NCBI RefSeq assembly: GCF_019097595.1
Contig: NC_080714.1
Span: 21,623,759-21,687,758 of the forward strand
Source of the DNA: Hemibagrus wyckioides
Taxonomy: Eukaryota > Chordata > Actinopteri > Siluriformes > Bagridae
Reading direction: 5' to 3'
DNA length: 64,000 bases
Of the stretch, positions 1 through 20,929 are shown in pieces. Within the stretch, counting starts at the first letter, position 1, and the number at the start of each line of letters is the position of its first letter. The position numbers and the translations under genes were made by a program. The notes beneath the pieces are model-generated. The model did not search any database, was not told the origin of the DNA, and was given only the letters and a program-made list of their open reading frames with translations.

Positions 1-338
1 TGAGTTCTTTAATATATATTACATTTGAAAGTTATATTGAATTTGAAAGTTTAATGCCTTATATCTAAAAAATTTTAAAAATTTTAGATATAATATAATC
101 TTTTAGATAATCTTTCCTCACCAAGCTAGATATTATTTTCGATTTTTATACCAAGGTCAGAATAATTATAGACCGGGAGAAGCGGTTAAATATTTTTTCC
201 CTTCTGTTTACAGAGCATGTGCAGCCACAGAGAGCCTAGTTTTTCCTCAGAACAAACATCTTATTGACAGCTGCGAGGAGAATTCAACCAAGTGTTCTGA
301 CTCAAAAATCCCTGAACCCTGTCTGTGAGTGCTTGTGG

Positions 339-339
<1 letters not shown>

Positions 340-382
<43 letters not shown>
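340..382. repeat. (GA)n microsatellite
   Basis: About 20 GA units. The rest of 1-1005 shows nothing recognisable. Confidence 0.97.
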
Positions 383-383
<1 letters not shown>

Positions 384-1007
384 TTGTTAATAACCACCTT
401 GCTCGGTCATTGTATCCAATCTGTATTATTATCTAGCGTATTTAATAACACTGTGATTATGTGATAAAAGCCTGCTATTAAGTTTTGATTTAATAAAGTG
501 TTGAACACTAATGAACGGTAATTGTTGAGTATCTAAACCAGCTTTACTGTGCCAGTGAAGCAGTGGAATTTGTGGAGTGTGTGAGTAGATAATTTTACTC
601 TGTAAATATTTTTTTCCACTGCATATGTAAAATGGTTAGGTGGAAGTGATGGAGAACAAATGAGAAATGGCATGTGTGGTATGGATGTAAACAATATGAA
701 TATGTCATTTGGAATGTCCTGTAAACAGATACAAATACAGATACCAAGAGGAAGCACAGTATTTGGTTTTCATTTGTTGTTTTAGAAAGCTTGTCAGGAA
801 GGTCCAAGGGGCATGTGGGTGAGACTAGAGCTGTGCATCGGGACTGAGATCCTGAGGGATGCCACTAAATAAGTCAGTCAAGGTGGAGGTTTTTACTTGT
901 GCAAGAGCGAGCAGCCAGATATGAAGAACGCAGAAGGAACAGCTTGGTCAGGGTTGTGGAAGTTCAGAAAGAAAAAAGCCTTTTTTATTCGTGACATATA
1001 TACAATA

Positions 1008-1641
1008 TCAGCCATAACATTATGACCCTTCACTACGACCAAGATGTTAGCAGCAGATCCAATGTTAGCAGTTCCCCAGGTAAATGACATACATGCACCC
1101 GGCCAGTTCTGATGCCCATTGTTAGCGCTTTCTGTGGAGCACAGGAGTCAGCATGGGCACCCTGACTGGTCTGCGGCGATGCAGCCCCATACACAACAAA
1201 CTGTCATGCACTGTGTATTCTGACACTTTTCTATCAGAACCAGCATTAACATCTTCAGCAATTTGAGCAACAGTAGCTCGTCTGTTGGATCGGATCACAC
1301 GGGCCAGCTTTCGCTCCTAACATGCACCAATGAGCCTTCGCCACCCATGACCCTGTCGCCGGTTCACCACTGTTCCTTCCTTGGACCACTTTTTATATAG
1401 ATACTGACCACTGCAGACCAGGAACACCCCAAAAGAGCTGCAGTTTTGGAGATGCTCTGATCCAGTCGTCTAGCCATCACAATTTGGCCCTTGTCAAACT
1501 CGCTCAAATCCTTACACATTCCCATTTTTCCTGCTTCTAACACATCAACTTTGAGGACAAAATTTTTAAAATGCTGCCTAATATATCCCACCCACTAACA
1601 GGTGGCACCTGTCAGTGGTCATAATGTTATGGCTGATCAGT
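1008..1641 (-). mobile_element. Internally deleted Tc1-like element, copy 1
   Basis: Ends carry inverted copies of ATCAGCCATAACATTATGAC (1009-1029 and 1618-1638). On the minus strand it encodes the start of a Tc1-family transposase, [20 protein letters not shown] then [16 protein letters not shown], a helix-turn-helix DNA-binding domain; the DDE catalytic part is absent. About 634 bp against roughly 1.2-1.6 kb for intact relatives. Confidence 0.85.
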
Positions 1642-1649
1642 GTCTATAT

Positions 1650-2240
1650 CGTGCCTCCAGAAAGTATTCACCCCCAGGGTGGATCATTATTTCACTTTTG
1701 GTGGATCATTATTTCACAATGCAACATCAGATTTAAGTAGATTAGAATACTTTTGGAGTGACTTGCTACAAAAAATAATTAAATCAGTGATCCTCATTCA
1801 AAAGTAACTGCACTGTAACACATAATTGATCAGCGTTCACTCCCCAGATTCAATACTTTAGATTGCCCTTGTGCAGCAATTTCAGTTTTGTGTTTTCTCG
1901 GGTGTTTATCTATGAGAAACATCTTCATTATGTTATTTTCTCCGATTCAATTTCCCATCATGGCACAGATTTTTCACTGAAATTAAGTCTGGGCTTTTTA
2001 CCATTCCAGAACGAAAACCATCTTTTTCACTAATTCGAATTTTGTCACATGCCTTCTAGCAAATTCCGCCATGCAATCATGTTAGACTTCCTCAGAAGTG
2101 GTTTCCTTTGTGCCACTCCTGCATAGACCCAGGGTCTGTTAAGAGCTGCTGATATTGTTCTCCTATTTAACTCACTGAGCTCTGTAACTTCTGTGCTGTA
2201 GCTAGCCTGTTGATACTTATGTGACATTTGCTCTTCTCAA
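1650..2240 (-). mobile_element. Second Tc1-family relic
   Basis: Begins with a GCCTCCAGAAAGTATTCACC terminal-type sequence common at fish Tc1-like ends, and at 2045-2227 minus strand keeps a transposase fragment, RTISAALNRPWVYAG and RKPLLRKSN, from the second helix-turn-helix region. Frames are broken. Confidence 0.6.
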
Positions 2241-2299
2241 CCTCAAAGCTTCAGTTCCCTAATCTGCATGACAGAAGGACTAACTAATCTGCTATTTTA

Positions 2300-2989
2300 G
2301 CTGTGTGGTATTTAGTTTACAAATGGACATGTTTAACATATAGAGCATGAGTGCACAACGAAAATTGAATACTAGTCCTAATTTAGGCCGTCAAAAAAAA
2401 AATTATGTGATAGTCACTTCAAGAGAGGCACAACAAATCCCAATCTAATATACATTTGATGCTGCAATACAACAAAAATGAAATAATCGCCAGGGGATGA
2501 ATATTTTCCTAAGGCACTGTGCATTGCATTGCAGTGATGTTCTCTTTTTCACAGATCCCTGGAAGTTGGTGTCAGACTGCAGAGTCAGCCTTAAGACAGA
2601 TCCCCTGGAGCAGACGGGGTTCAGTGTCTCGCTTAAGAGGCGAAAAAGTGTCAGTGTGTTGGAATGGGAAATGCATTGTAGCCCTTCGATGCCACTTGTT
2701 ATCTTCTTGTGGGCAAAATACTACATTCACGCCTTATTAAGACGCGGCGATTATTCAATTATCTTGTTCCCTTGTGTTACTAAATCGTGACCATGACTTA
2801 ACGATCCCATTCCCATGCCTGACTAAGTCATGGCCAGCACTTCAGGATCAAATTGCCATGTGTTAATGTTTTATTTATTGTTAAAAGGGGATGTCACAAG
2901 CAGGGCAGTATAATGTTGCATTTAGAGGTTGGCAAAAAAAAAACGTTTACTGGTTTAACTTTCCATGAAAAGAAGGTGAATAAACAGAG
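2300..2989. other. Intergenic, nothing recognised
   Basis: AT-rich; the frames of 70-97 codons here have no family resemblance and are probably chance. Confidence 0.5.
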
Positions 2990-3420
2990 ATACTGTTGCA
3001 GAATTACATGACAATTGAGCGCATTACTCTAACTACGTTTCCCAGTAGTCTTTGCGACAGGCCGGCTGCCGTAAAGCGACGCTGTTATGGTCCGACGGTG
3101 ACGTTTGCAAATCTGGCGTCTGTACTTATCGCAGTGTTGGATTTAGGCTGGGAGTGCCTTGCAGCAAAGCGAGTGTATTCTCCGTACACGTCAACGTGTA
3201 ACGTGTGGAAACGGATATATAATCGCTGAAACCCTGGACTGACACGTTGGACGGCTGTTTCGAGTCTCACGACCATCCGAGTCGATCAAAATTCTTTCTC
3301 GAGGCCTAGTGGAAGAAGTGAATCCTCGGGCTAACCTGCGCGCTCCGGCCGGGATGACAGGACACGGTGCCGGGGAGAACTGTTGATGTCCTACGCTAAT
3401 CTTGCCCTCAAGAGGGCAAG
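2990..3420 (+). promoter_or_regulatory. tmem115: Putative TMEM115 promoter / noncoding first exon region
   Basis: A locally CG-rich stretch in AT-rich surroundings with many CpG dinucleotides, about 0.9-1.3 kb upstream of the start codon. It contains ACTACGTTTCCCAGTAGTC at 3032-3050, close to the ZNF143/THAP11 SBS consensus common in vertebrate housekeeping promoters. No long conserved ORF lies here. The exact start site and the noncoding exon's donor could not be fixed. The assignment to TMEM115 rests on position and strand only. Confidence 0.5.
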
Positions 3421-4100
3421 CACCTGAACTCAGAGAGGTTGTTTAAAAGCCGATCGATTGTCATTTGATAAAAACAACGAAGCAACATGTTTAATGCCAT
3501 ACCGAGGGACAAAGTTCTTGCTAGCTAGTAGGCTAACGTCAGCAGTGGCTTGAGTCATATTCAGTTATGACGGTTTTAATGAGTGTAGGTGTGTAAATGG
3601 TGTGTCGTGTAATTGTTACCTTCCTCTCGTACAAGCCTTTCATTAAGAGACTTATTTAATCCCCAGAGTGATTTAAACTAGAAAGACTGAAAACCTCATC
3701 AGCTTTACATGACTTTTTTAGTAAAGTTAGCGAGTTAGTGACGTCATTTGCATTCGTGTTTTTCTATTTCTCTTGAAAATTACGAGACAAGACACCTCTT
3801 GTAATGTTACTGAGAGGGCTTTCTGACTGAAAGCTCTGACACTGGAGACTTCTTACATAAAACTTCGCTATTTCTTATTAGTCTTAGATGATCTAGCCAT
3901 ACAAATCCCTCTGAATGTGCTTAGACTTCTTTTAGAAGTGAGTGATAATATACAGGTTTCATGTTCTTATCCACACCACAGTAAAATTTGGTGTACAATT
4001 TTTTTTTTTTTTTATCAGCGAATCTCACACATCATAGATGAAATAAATAATGAGTAAGTTGAAAAATTGATGTAATTCTGTTTATATCTCTCCAATACAG
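3421..4100 (+). other. Probable 5' UTR intron of TMEM115
   Basis: AT-rich, with no ORF or recognised repeat. It ends in a good acceptor (tatctctccaatacag). The intron is inferred from the CpG-rich block upstream and the acceptor downstream; its donor was not identified. Confidence 0.35.
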
Positions 4101-4262
4101 GAAACGTATGCAGTTTTCTGATGACGCTGCCATGTTCTTTATGGATGTCAGGGTTTGAAGTCACTCTGAAGGCTCTGACCTCTGGGCGCTGGTGATACGT
4201 GCCGCACTCGAGGCTCTGATTAGCACACACTTCTAAGTGAAGACGAGTCAAACCTGACAAAC

Positions 4263-6681
<2,419 letters not shown>

Positions 6682-8700
6682 CACACGCACACGAACCGTT
6701 GAGTTCGTCCCTCTGAATCTGAGACACAATCGCAACACCTGCTGCAGAGGCGGTGATGATTTGCCCCGGAGAGTAAGACGCCTTGCCATAGGTAGTTTCT
6801 AAATCTTGATCAGCTCTAATAAACGCTCTTATACAAACAAGCCTACACGTACACCGATATGTTCAGCTTAGGTGTTGTGCAGATGAACTTTTCTGAAAGT
6901 GTATATCTGTGGCACTCATGTTTTTTTTATTTGCAATGTACAAATAAGATCATGTGTGTGTGTGTGTGAGTGTTTGTACTTGTATGTGTGTGCATAAGGA
7001 TTCTGGAAAGAGTTTGCTCTGAATAACCGTTCCAGCTGCTGCTGGGGTTTATTACATATACTTTAAATTAGCTGCAGGCTCTCCGGGTCAGATGATGGGT
7101 GACTCCTAGTCTTTGTCAAAAAAATTTATTTTTTCCTCTCCTCCTCTCAGCAGGTAGCAAACAGCTGAGCTCTTTTTTTTTTTTAATGCATACACCTTTT
7201 TTTTTTTTTGCATGGAAATTGAGTTGAAATGCTCTTTGTGCCTGTTTCTCACTGACAGAGACTTTTAGAAATCATTTCGGACATTAGCTGGTTTGCCAAA
7301 GGTGGACAGTTGTTGAAGATCTGTCTGAAGAATGAAATGATCAAACCCGTGTTGCGTTCTGTGTTATATTAATGGTGGTAGATTCCTTACATTGAGCAAC
7401 CACAGAGAATTGTTTTAATTGAGTCTTAAATTATTTGCTCACATCCTCACACATTAAAATTAGCCATAATTTAAGACGATGTTTTTTGTTTTTTTTCTTG
7501 AATTGCCGTTCAAACTACTTTAAGACGTAAAGGAGCTGCTCGAAAATACGTTCAAATCCGTAGGATGCAGAACATTCAGTATGTGGAATTTAGTCATGGT
7601 AATAGAATTAGGGCTTGTTGTTTTATTTAAAAGTACCACTCCCTGCAGTGTTGTGGTTCCTCGCAATCCTGAAGTGTGGACTATGAAGAAAAGAAAGAAT
7701 AAGAGCCAGTTTGCATTTTATTGACGTTACAGGGGGCTGAATTTCCAAGTCTATTTTAAAGCCACCAGCAATCCAAAAGCCTTAAATGTAGGTGCAATGA
7801 TTGTGACTGGAACCAGTAACCAACAATTAAAGCATATTTAATATGGTGTGACATGAGCAACGAGTAAGACATTCGCTTTTTACGTCCCCTGTCTGTGGTG
7901 TTCTGTGTCTTGAGGCTCTTTTGCTTTATCACCCATGCGAAAGAAACATGTCAGCTGTGGTCCATGCACACGTTTGTACAAGATGCACCTCTAGAACTCT
8001 TATGATTATCATCCGTTTTCTTTGTTTGTGTGTGTGTGTAATCTGGATGATTTCAACTAATGACAGCAATACAGCCACATACTCCAGTTCTACCGTACAC
8101 ACCACTTTTCTTCTCGTTATCTAGCAAGCTTTATGAATTAAGGAATCAGTTTATCACTTCTATATGCTATTTTTGTAAAGCCGATGCTGAATCAGTAACA
8201 CACACTATAATTCTTGCTGTGTATTGCCTTCATTCCCTCTGTTGATCTGTGTGATTTGTTTTCTTTTCAGTATTTGTTTTTAATGCAGCGCTCATGATCA
8301 AGACTTACCAGCTCTATCGTTCCGTGTGTGAGACATTTTGTGCGCGCGAATAAAAGTGAATGTATAAGAGAGAGCAAAAAAAGATTTAAAAAAAAACGGA
8401 GGGGCCTGTTTTTATAAAGCAGATGTTTTTTCTCTCTACAGATTTGCCTGATGTTCAGAGACCGAGGGGGGAAAAGGCATGGGTTTTTAGTAGCTGGATG
8501 TATTTGCTCACTAATTATTTTTGTTGTTCAGGTTGATTATTTTCTGCTGTTCAACTCTCCCCCCCCCCCCCTTTCCAGCTCTAAATCTTGATAGTTTTCT
8601 TCACTTTGTGGCTTGAAAGCCATGTCTCCTGAGTTCCACTTCAAATTCTTTCTCTGTCTCCAATAAAAGGTTATATGGAGAACACTTTTAAACTTGTCCT
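6682..8700 (+). other. tmem115: TMEM115 3' UTR region
   Basis: No coding sequence is seen. Candidate poly(A) signals are AATAAA near 6817, near 8350 (gaataaaagtg) and near 8662 (ccaataaaagg). A short GT run is at about 6954-6969. Which signal is used cannot be decided from sequence; the last would give a 3' UTR of about 2 kb. Confidence 0.45.
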
Positions 8701-9072
8701 GTCATTATACACACAACCAGTTTGTGTTGTTTTTGTTTTTATACACTTTCTTACTTGTACTAATGATTAATAATACCAGTAACATATGAATTGTTTTTAT
8801 TAATGGTACAAATTTGCGCTCTCTCTCGCTCTCTCAGTCACAAGACAGAGTTGCTTATCCAAACTACTAACCAAGCTGTGTGTGTCTTACATTTATTATA
8901 TGTATTGTTAATAACAGTTTGTAAATTTTATTTGTTTTTTTTTTCCTTCCACAGCCCTTAGACAACAGAAACAGAACACGAAGCCCATTGTGGCTAGCAA
9001 AGTAATTTGCATATGTTAATCACATAATGATTATGTTTATTCAAGAAATACTTTTTATTTTCAGATACAGAC

Positions 9073-9465
9073 TTACACTCTATTGCCAAAAGTTTTGGGA
9101 CACCCCTCCAAATCATTGAATTGAACTATTAATGCTTCAGCATACCAAGACATTTTGGACAATTTTATGCTCCCAACTTTCTGGGAACAGTTTAGGGATG
9201 ACCCCTTCCTGTTCCAACATGACTGCACACCAGTGCACAAAGCAAGGTCCATAAAGACATGGATGAGTGTTTGGTGTGGAGGAACCTGACTGGCCTGCAA
9301 AGAGTCCTGACCTCAACCTGATAGAACACCTTTGGGATGAATTAGAGCGGAGACTGTGAACCAGGCCTTCTTGTCTAACATCAGTGCCTGACCTCACAAA
9401 TGCGCTTCTAGAGGAATGGTCAAAACATTTTCTTAAACCCACTCCTAAACCTTGTGGATCTCTAT
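9073..9465 (+). mobile_element. Tc1-like relic (DDE C-terminal remnant)
   Basis: Starts with TTGCCAAAAGTTTTGGGACA, a terminal repeat shared with the copies at 57.5 and 60.5 kb. It retains a broken C-terminal transposase region of the [15 protein letters not shown] type, with stops and small deletions. Confidence 0.75.
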
Positions 9466-10079
9466 CTCTATGAGTCCTTGATATTCATGATGATGTTACA
9501 GTGATGAAAATTACAATCCAATGTGATTTCCAAAGATCAATTATTATTAGTAATTGATTTTATTTATTTATTTATTAAATTCCAAAGTTGACAAAATACT
9601 GAAAAGTTTTCCTTTTGTGGAATAAGTAGATAATAAAGTCTTAACAAAAGAAAAAATTTGCTACCTTGGTATGAACTCAATGTACTATGAAAAAGTTTAC
9701 ATTTTATCTGATGAAAATAAATTAAAGTAATGTAGACAAGTAATTTAGATAATTACTTACTTAATTAGATGATTACTATCTGTTTTTTTTTTGGGGGGGG
9801 GGTTGCTTTACAGCTAGTACGGCAAGTGTTTTGCCTGAAAACATCAATTATTCATTCATTCTGTTAGCAATACTTACCTCCACATGCTGTTTCAACCAGA
9901 TGAGTTCTCAGGGAGGCAAACAGGGGACACCTCACATAAACAAATCTGTACTTACTCCATCATATGGATATATTTTACTGTGGTAAGGCCAGGGTCCAAC
10001 TACATTCTTCCAGTCCAACCACACTGTTTATCATGAGCAGGTCAAGGCCTGTGAAGAACTGGCACAATTCTTGATATAT

Positions 10080-10215
10080 ACAGTGGGGTCCAGATGTCTG
10101 AGACCACAATGTAAATCTGAGAATTTTTGTAAAAACAAAAAAAAACGGATATAAACACAGGATTTTAGAATTTTGTACAAAATTTCTGTACAAAAGGTCA
10201 AATATTTCTCATGAC
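10080..10215 (+). mobile_element. Tc1-like terminal fragment
   Basis: Begins CAGTGGGGTCCAGATGTCTG followed by agaccac, a terminal sequence of another fish Tc1-like family. The matching right end is not seen; it is followed within 120 bases by the purine array. Confidence 0.5.
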
Positions 10216-10339
10216 TGTCATCTGTTAAAGCATGTGATCAAATGACTCGAACATGGATCATATGCATTTGCAGAATTTTGTGTTCATATCAGCTGGAGTT
10301 CACGTTGTCATGGAAGCAAAAAGAAGATGGACCAAAAAA

Positions 10340-10340
10340 T

Positions 10341-10395
<55 letters not shown>

Positions 10396-10405
10396 GGGAG
10401 GGAGT

Positions 10406-10474
<69 letters not shown>

Positions 10475-10500
10475 GGGAGGGAGGGAGATATGGCTGGAGT

Positions 10501-10569
<69 letters not shown>

Positions 10570-10603
10570 GGGAGGGAGGGAGGGAGGGAGAGACGGATGG
10601 AGC

Positions 10604-10664
<61 letters not shown>

Positions 10665-10691
10665 GGGAGGGAGGGAGATATGGATGGAGGA

Positions 10692-10758
<67 letters not shown>

Positions 10759-10783
10759 GGAGGGAGGGAGATATGGATGGAGT

Positions 10784-10856
<73 letters not shown>

Positions 10857-10878
10857 GGGAGGGAGATATGGATGGAGT

Positions 10879-10935
<57 letters not shown>

Positions 10936-11016
10936 GGGAGGGAGGGAGGGAGGGAGGGAGAGACAGATGGAGCGAAGAAAGAAAGAAAGAGGGAGGGGGG
11001 GAGATATGGATGGAGT

Positions 11017-11105
<89 letters not shown>

Positions 11106-11121
11106 GGGAGGGAGGGAGGAA
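10340..11121. repeat. Compound GAAA/GGGA purine minisatellite
   Basis: About 780 bases, nearly all purine on the + strand: blocks of (GAAA)n alternate with GGGA runs and two spacer kinds, AGATATGGATGGAGTGAAG and AGAGACGGATGGAGCGAAG, giving a higher-order unit of roughly 80-115 bases. The long frames on both strands are repeat artefacts. Confidence 0.98.
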
Positions 11122-11124
11122 CAG

Positions 11125-11900
11125 GTATTGTACTGCACTGTACTACTCTAGCATGCTCCACCCCTGTTCAGTTATAAGCCTGTTTGTTAAGGCACTAATA
11201 ATGAATAGGTTTTAATCCAAACCTCAATAACTAACTTAAAAACCTCAGTGTTTAATAACATCATATAGAAACTTGGACTTAATGAAAAGGTACAAGGTCA
11301 CATTGGCTTAAATAAACAGTCAAATATTACTGCATATGTTTAATTAAAAGCTCAGTATTTGAACAGATGGATTGTGTTCATACATTATGCTCATAAAATA
11401 AATCTGTACGCAGGGGGTCCGTGGATTTTTTATTTTTTATAGCTTACTAAGGTCAACTCTGCTCTTCTCGTTTAATATATTTGTCCAGCTGTTTGATTTG
11501 GGAGTGTAGTGTCTCATCTTCACCACTAGATGGCACCAGTAACATGCCTATTAGTTAGAGGTTCTTCAATACGAAGCCGTTTCCTCGGACCGTTAGCTAC
11601 TGTATGTTTGTTTTGGGATGGGGTGTCACTTTACTTTCCTCAGTTTTCCAAATGAAGATTCAAATGCATAGAAGTTCAAAGTTTATTTAATAAGACTGTT
11701 GCCTTGTTGCTTTTTTTAAACTCTGTGTTACTGTATGTTGATATATTCAGACAAATCGTGAGCCTATTTCATTTTATTAACATTCAGTCAGTAATTGGTC
11801 ATCTCATGGTCCTTTAATAGATTACATTCAGTAATCAATGCTGAAATGATCTTTAGATGCATGTAAACTTCAGCTGATGCACCAAAAAAGGGTTAAATGA
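11125..11900. other. Intergenic, nothing recognised
   Basis: AT-rich, upstream of the probable rhoa promoter; no ORF or repeat recognised. Confidence 0.5.
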
Positions 11901-11904
11901 GGTA

Positions 11905-12080
11905 ATCGCCTTCGCGTGCACGCGCAGGCGTGGCCCACGCACGTGCACGCGTCCCTTTTGCCCCCCCCTTCTATGAGTGCCCGCCCTGTGCGCGTGCTCG
12001 TGACTAATTCATTGTATGTGGTAGGAGACGAGGCTCGCGCACAAGTGCTGGGAAACGACGGACAGAAACTTAACCTTCAA
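11905..12080 (+). promoter_or_regulatory. rhoa: Probable rhoa promoter and noncoding exon 1
   Basis: A compact CpG-rich block with repeated CACGCGC/GTGCACGCG sequence in AT-rich DNA, ending at a strong donor (cttcaa|gtaagaat at 12081). In vertebrates the first RHOA exon is noncoding and separated from the ATG exon by a long intron, which fits the 3.4-kb gap here. The start site itself is not determined. Confidence 0.55.
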
Positions 12081-18074
<5,994 letters not shown>

Positions 18075-18900
18075 ACATGCAGCACTGGACTGAAACCCCA
18101 AATAGGGGTGCAAAATGTGTGTAGATACACACGCTCATTCCTCAAACTCGCCAAACATTTTGGAAGAAAGAATAACTGCTCTGTTCTGTTAATTTTATTT
18201 TTGTTTCTTCTATTAGTTATTGAAGTGTTTTATCAGTATTTAAGAAATTTGCAAAAGGACCTTGACTTTTGCCTGTTTTGTTTGTTTTTGATGTTTTCCC
18301 TGAGTTTTGTGATATTATTAAAGCCACACCCACCTGCCAAATGCTGTCATGTGACTCAAATGCCTGCCAATCAAGTGCTCACCACAATGCTGGGATTTTT
18401 TTTTTTAAATTCCCCATGAAACAGGGCTGAAAAATGAACATGATTTGTAATGTGTATGTATGTATGGTTCATTTTTATTTTTTATTTTTTTTTTAGGTTA
18501 GGAATTTAAACACCACCAACTTTCTTTGGAAGCAAAAAAGATGGGGTGGGGGTTAGATATGTATACATGTACATATGTAACACGTGTGTGGATGCACACG
18601 GTCATGACTGGAAGTCCATTTGTAAACTAGACTTGGTAATCTTATGTAATAAAAGACTTTCTATAAGGAAGATCACAAGTCTAATTTTCTTTTATTGGTA
18701 TTTGAATATTTCCTTCTATATTCAGAGCCGAGTTATGTTTGGATATTGTACGGAAATTACTTTGTGATTTTGAAACTGTGCTGTCAGGATTCGGACAACA
18801 TATTGGAAAATGTCACATTCAGGCAAAAAGTTGGAACTATAAAATGCAGGCAATTCGATGCCTGTATTAAAGTAAAAAATCTGTAAGGTGAAAAATGTCT
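18075..18900 (+). other. rhoa: rhoa 3' UTR
   Basis: Non-coding sequence after the stop codon, T-rich. A canonical AATAAA lies at about 18648-18653, giving a 3' UTR near 0.6 kb; a weaker ATTAAA lies near 18867. Short frames here do not look coding. Confidence 0.55.
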
Positions 18901-19630
18901 AAATGTATGACACGGGTCAGTTTAGCTTTTAAACTGCATCAAATTGACAAAAACGCTGGCATTATTTTATATAAAGCAAGATAACATAGATGCACATGTG
19001 ATTGATATTGTTTGACTTCACTGAGCTGTGCACCCAATTAATTGTTGGGATATGATATAAAAAATAATTAAATCTAAACTAATAGCATGTACTTAATCAA
19101 GCACTATTTTATATGATAGAAGCCATGTGGTTAAATTAAACCAATGTACTAGACTTAGTAGTTTATTATATTTGCATGTTTGAATTCATACACATTTGTG
19201 TTTGTTATGGGTGATATCTCTGCCCAAGATGCCAAGATCCATCTGCTGCATCTACCCTGGTGATCAGTGAGAAAAACCAAGATGACAATTTTTTGGTGGT
19301 GTATCATTCTCGAAACATCACCAACACCACTGTGGTGTGTGTTGCCATGGTCTCAGACTCAGCAGTAATTCTTGGGGTTACAAGCCCTTTAATATCATTG
19401 CTGGGTTCACAACAGAGAATATTTAGCTAGCAACAGTCCTGTGGTCAGAAACTGATAATGAAGGCTTGGGGTTATTTTTAACATGTGGGTGGAATAAATA
19501 TAACCTAGTCTTCACTTAATACACCAACATTGCTATGTCTAAAATCCTGGTACCAGTGACACCACCCAATGAACCACCACCCAACTATCCGTCAGTGGTT
19601 TTATACCTACAAATGTGTAGTTTGTAACAT
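18901..19630. other. Intergenic, nothing recognised
   Basis: AT-rich sequence without a plausible ORF, RNA gene or recognisable repeat. Confidence 0.5.
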
Positions 19631-19640
19631 ACACCATCCA

Positions 19641-20040
19641 AATCATTGAATTCAGGGGTTGGGCTTGGCCCCTTAGTTCCAGTGAAAGGAACTCTTAATG
19701 CTTCAGTATACCAAAACATTTTGGACAATTTCATGCTCCCAACATTGTGGGAACAGTTTGGGGATGACCCCTTCCTGTTCCAACATGACTGTGCACCAGT
19801 TTTGCACAAAGCGGATATCCCAGTTTTGGCCTGGCTCGCAGTCTCCTCTCTAATTCATCCCAAAGGTGTTCTATCAGGTTGAGGTCAGGACTCTATCCAT
19901 GTCTTTATGGACCTTGCTTTGTGCACTTCCCACAAAGTTTGGGAGCATGAAATTGTCCAAAATGTCTTGGTATGCTGAAGCATTAAGAGTTCCTTTCACT
20001 GGAACTAAGGGGTCAAGCCCAACCCCTGAATTCAATGATC
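19641..20040. mobile_element. Head-to-head transposon fragments forming a long hairpin
   Basis: The left arm (19641-19751) and the reverse complement of the right arm (19929-20040) match almost base for base over about 110 bases; the loop is about 177 bases. The sequence belongs to the same Tc1-like family as 57.5 and 60.5 kb. Confidence 0.85.
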
Positions 20041-20059
20041 AAACTGTGTAATCTGGATG

Positions 20060-20395
20060 TAGATCAGGAGAGGTTTGCACTTCTCTTGCTTGAATGCAAA
20101 GCCGGATACTCACAGTTTGATCCTAAGCTCCTTTCTGAGTTATGTATGTTCTCACTGGGGTTGCACAGGTTTCCTCTGGGTTCTCCAGTTCCTTCTCACC
20201 TCCAAAAAAATGCATGCATTAGGATCGGCTATGCTCCCCCTAGGTGTGAACATGTGTGTATGTTGTCCTGTAATGGACTGACAGCCCATCTAGTATGTAT
20301 TTCCTTTCTCACACCCACAGTCCCTGAGATAATATCTAGATCTACAGTGAGTCAGGCCAAAATAAACAGGTTACTGAAAATGACTAACTGACTGA
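20060..20395 (-). repeat. Dispersed teleost repeat
   Basis: Contains the phrases GGTTTCCTCTGGGTTCTCC and GTCCTGTAATGGACTGACAG, which recur in a common fish interspersed repeat; diverged copies in the other orientation occur at 27205-27450 and 50815-50975. Probably LINE-derived; class not certain. Confidence 0.6.
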
Positions 20396-20402
20396 ATATT
20401 AA

Positions 20403-20632
20403 GTTGTCTTTATTTGTCACATATATATTACTGCACAGTGAAATTCTTTCTTCACATATCCCATCCTTTGGGGTTGGGGTCAGGGCACAGGGTCAGCATT
20501 GATGCAGCACCCCTGGAGCAGGGTGGGGTTAAGGGCCTTGCTCAGGGGCCCAATGGTGGCAGCTTGAACCCCAGTCTTCCAGTCAACATCCCCACTTGAG
20601 CTACCACCACCCTGAATGCAGGATGCTTCTTC
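20403..20632 (-). repeat. Dispersed repeat, SINE-like
   Basis: Runs from TTTATTTGTCACATATATAT to a gene-less stretch with GGGCCTTGCTCAGGGGCCCA and CTTGAACCCCAGTCTTCCAG, the reverse of a box-B-like promoter element. Matches a frequent fish repeat by memory. Confidence 0.55.
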
Positions 20633-20929
20633 TAAGTAACGGGAGTGGATTTGGTTACAAGCTTGCTTCTAAATCCTGGAGGTGACCAAAGAACAGGACA
20701 GTGACTCAGACATGTTAGCTAAATGCAACTATTTGACCACACCTAAAAAAACACTGAAGCTCTGCTTGTGTCTCAATAAGCAACAATCCATGATTTATTC
20801 TAACAAATTGAAAAGTCTTTATTCTCGTGTGCATTTGAATGTGAATATGATGTGAGAAGAAGGTCTACTACTGTGCATTAACATTAGTCAAGCAGAACCG
20901 GCTCTTTGTGAAACAGAGGGGGGAAAAAC

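Noticed and set aside
10289..11161. Long frames on both strands (FLSFFLSF and KKERKKER repeats)
   Set aside because: They are the translation of the GAAA/CTTT repeat and have no protein features.
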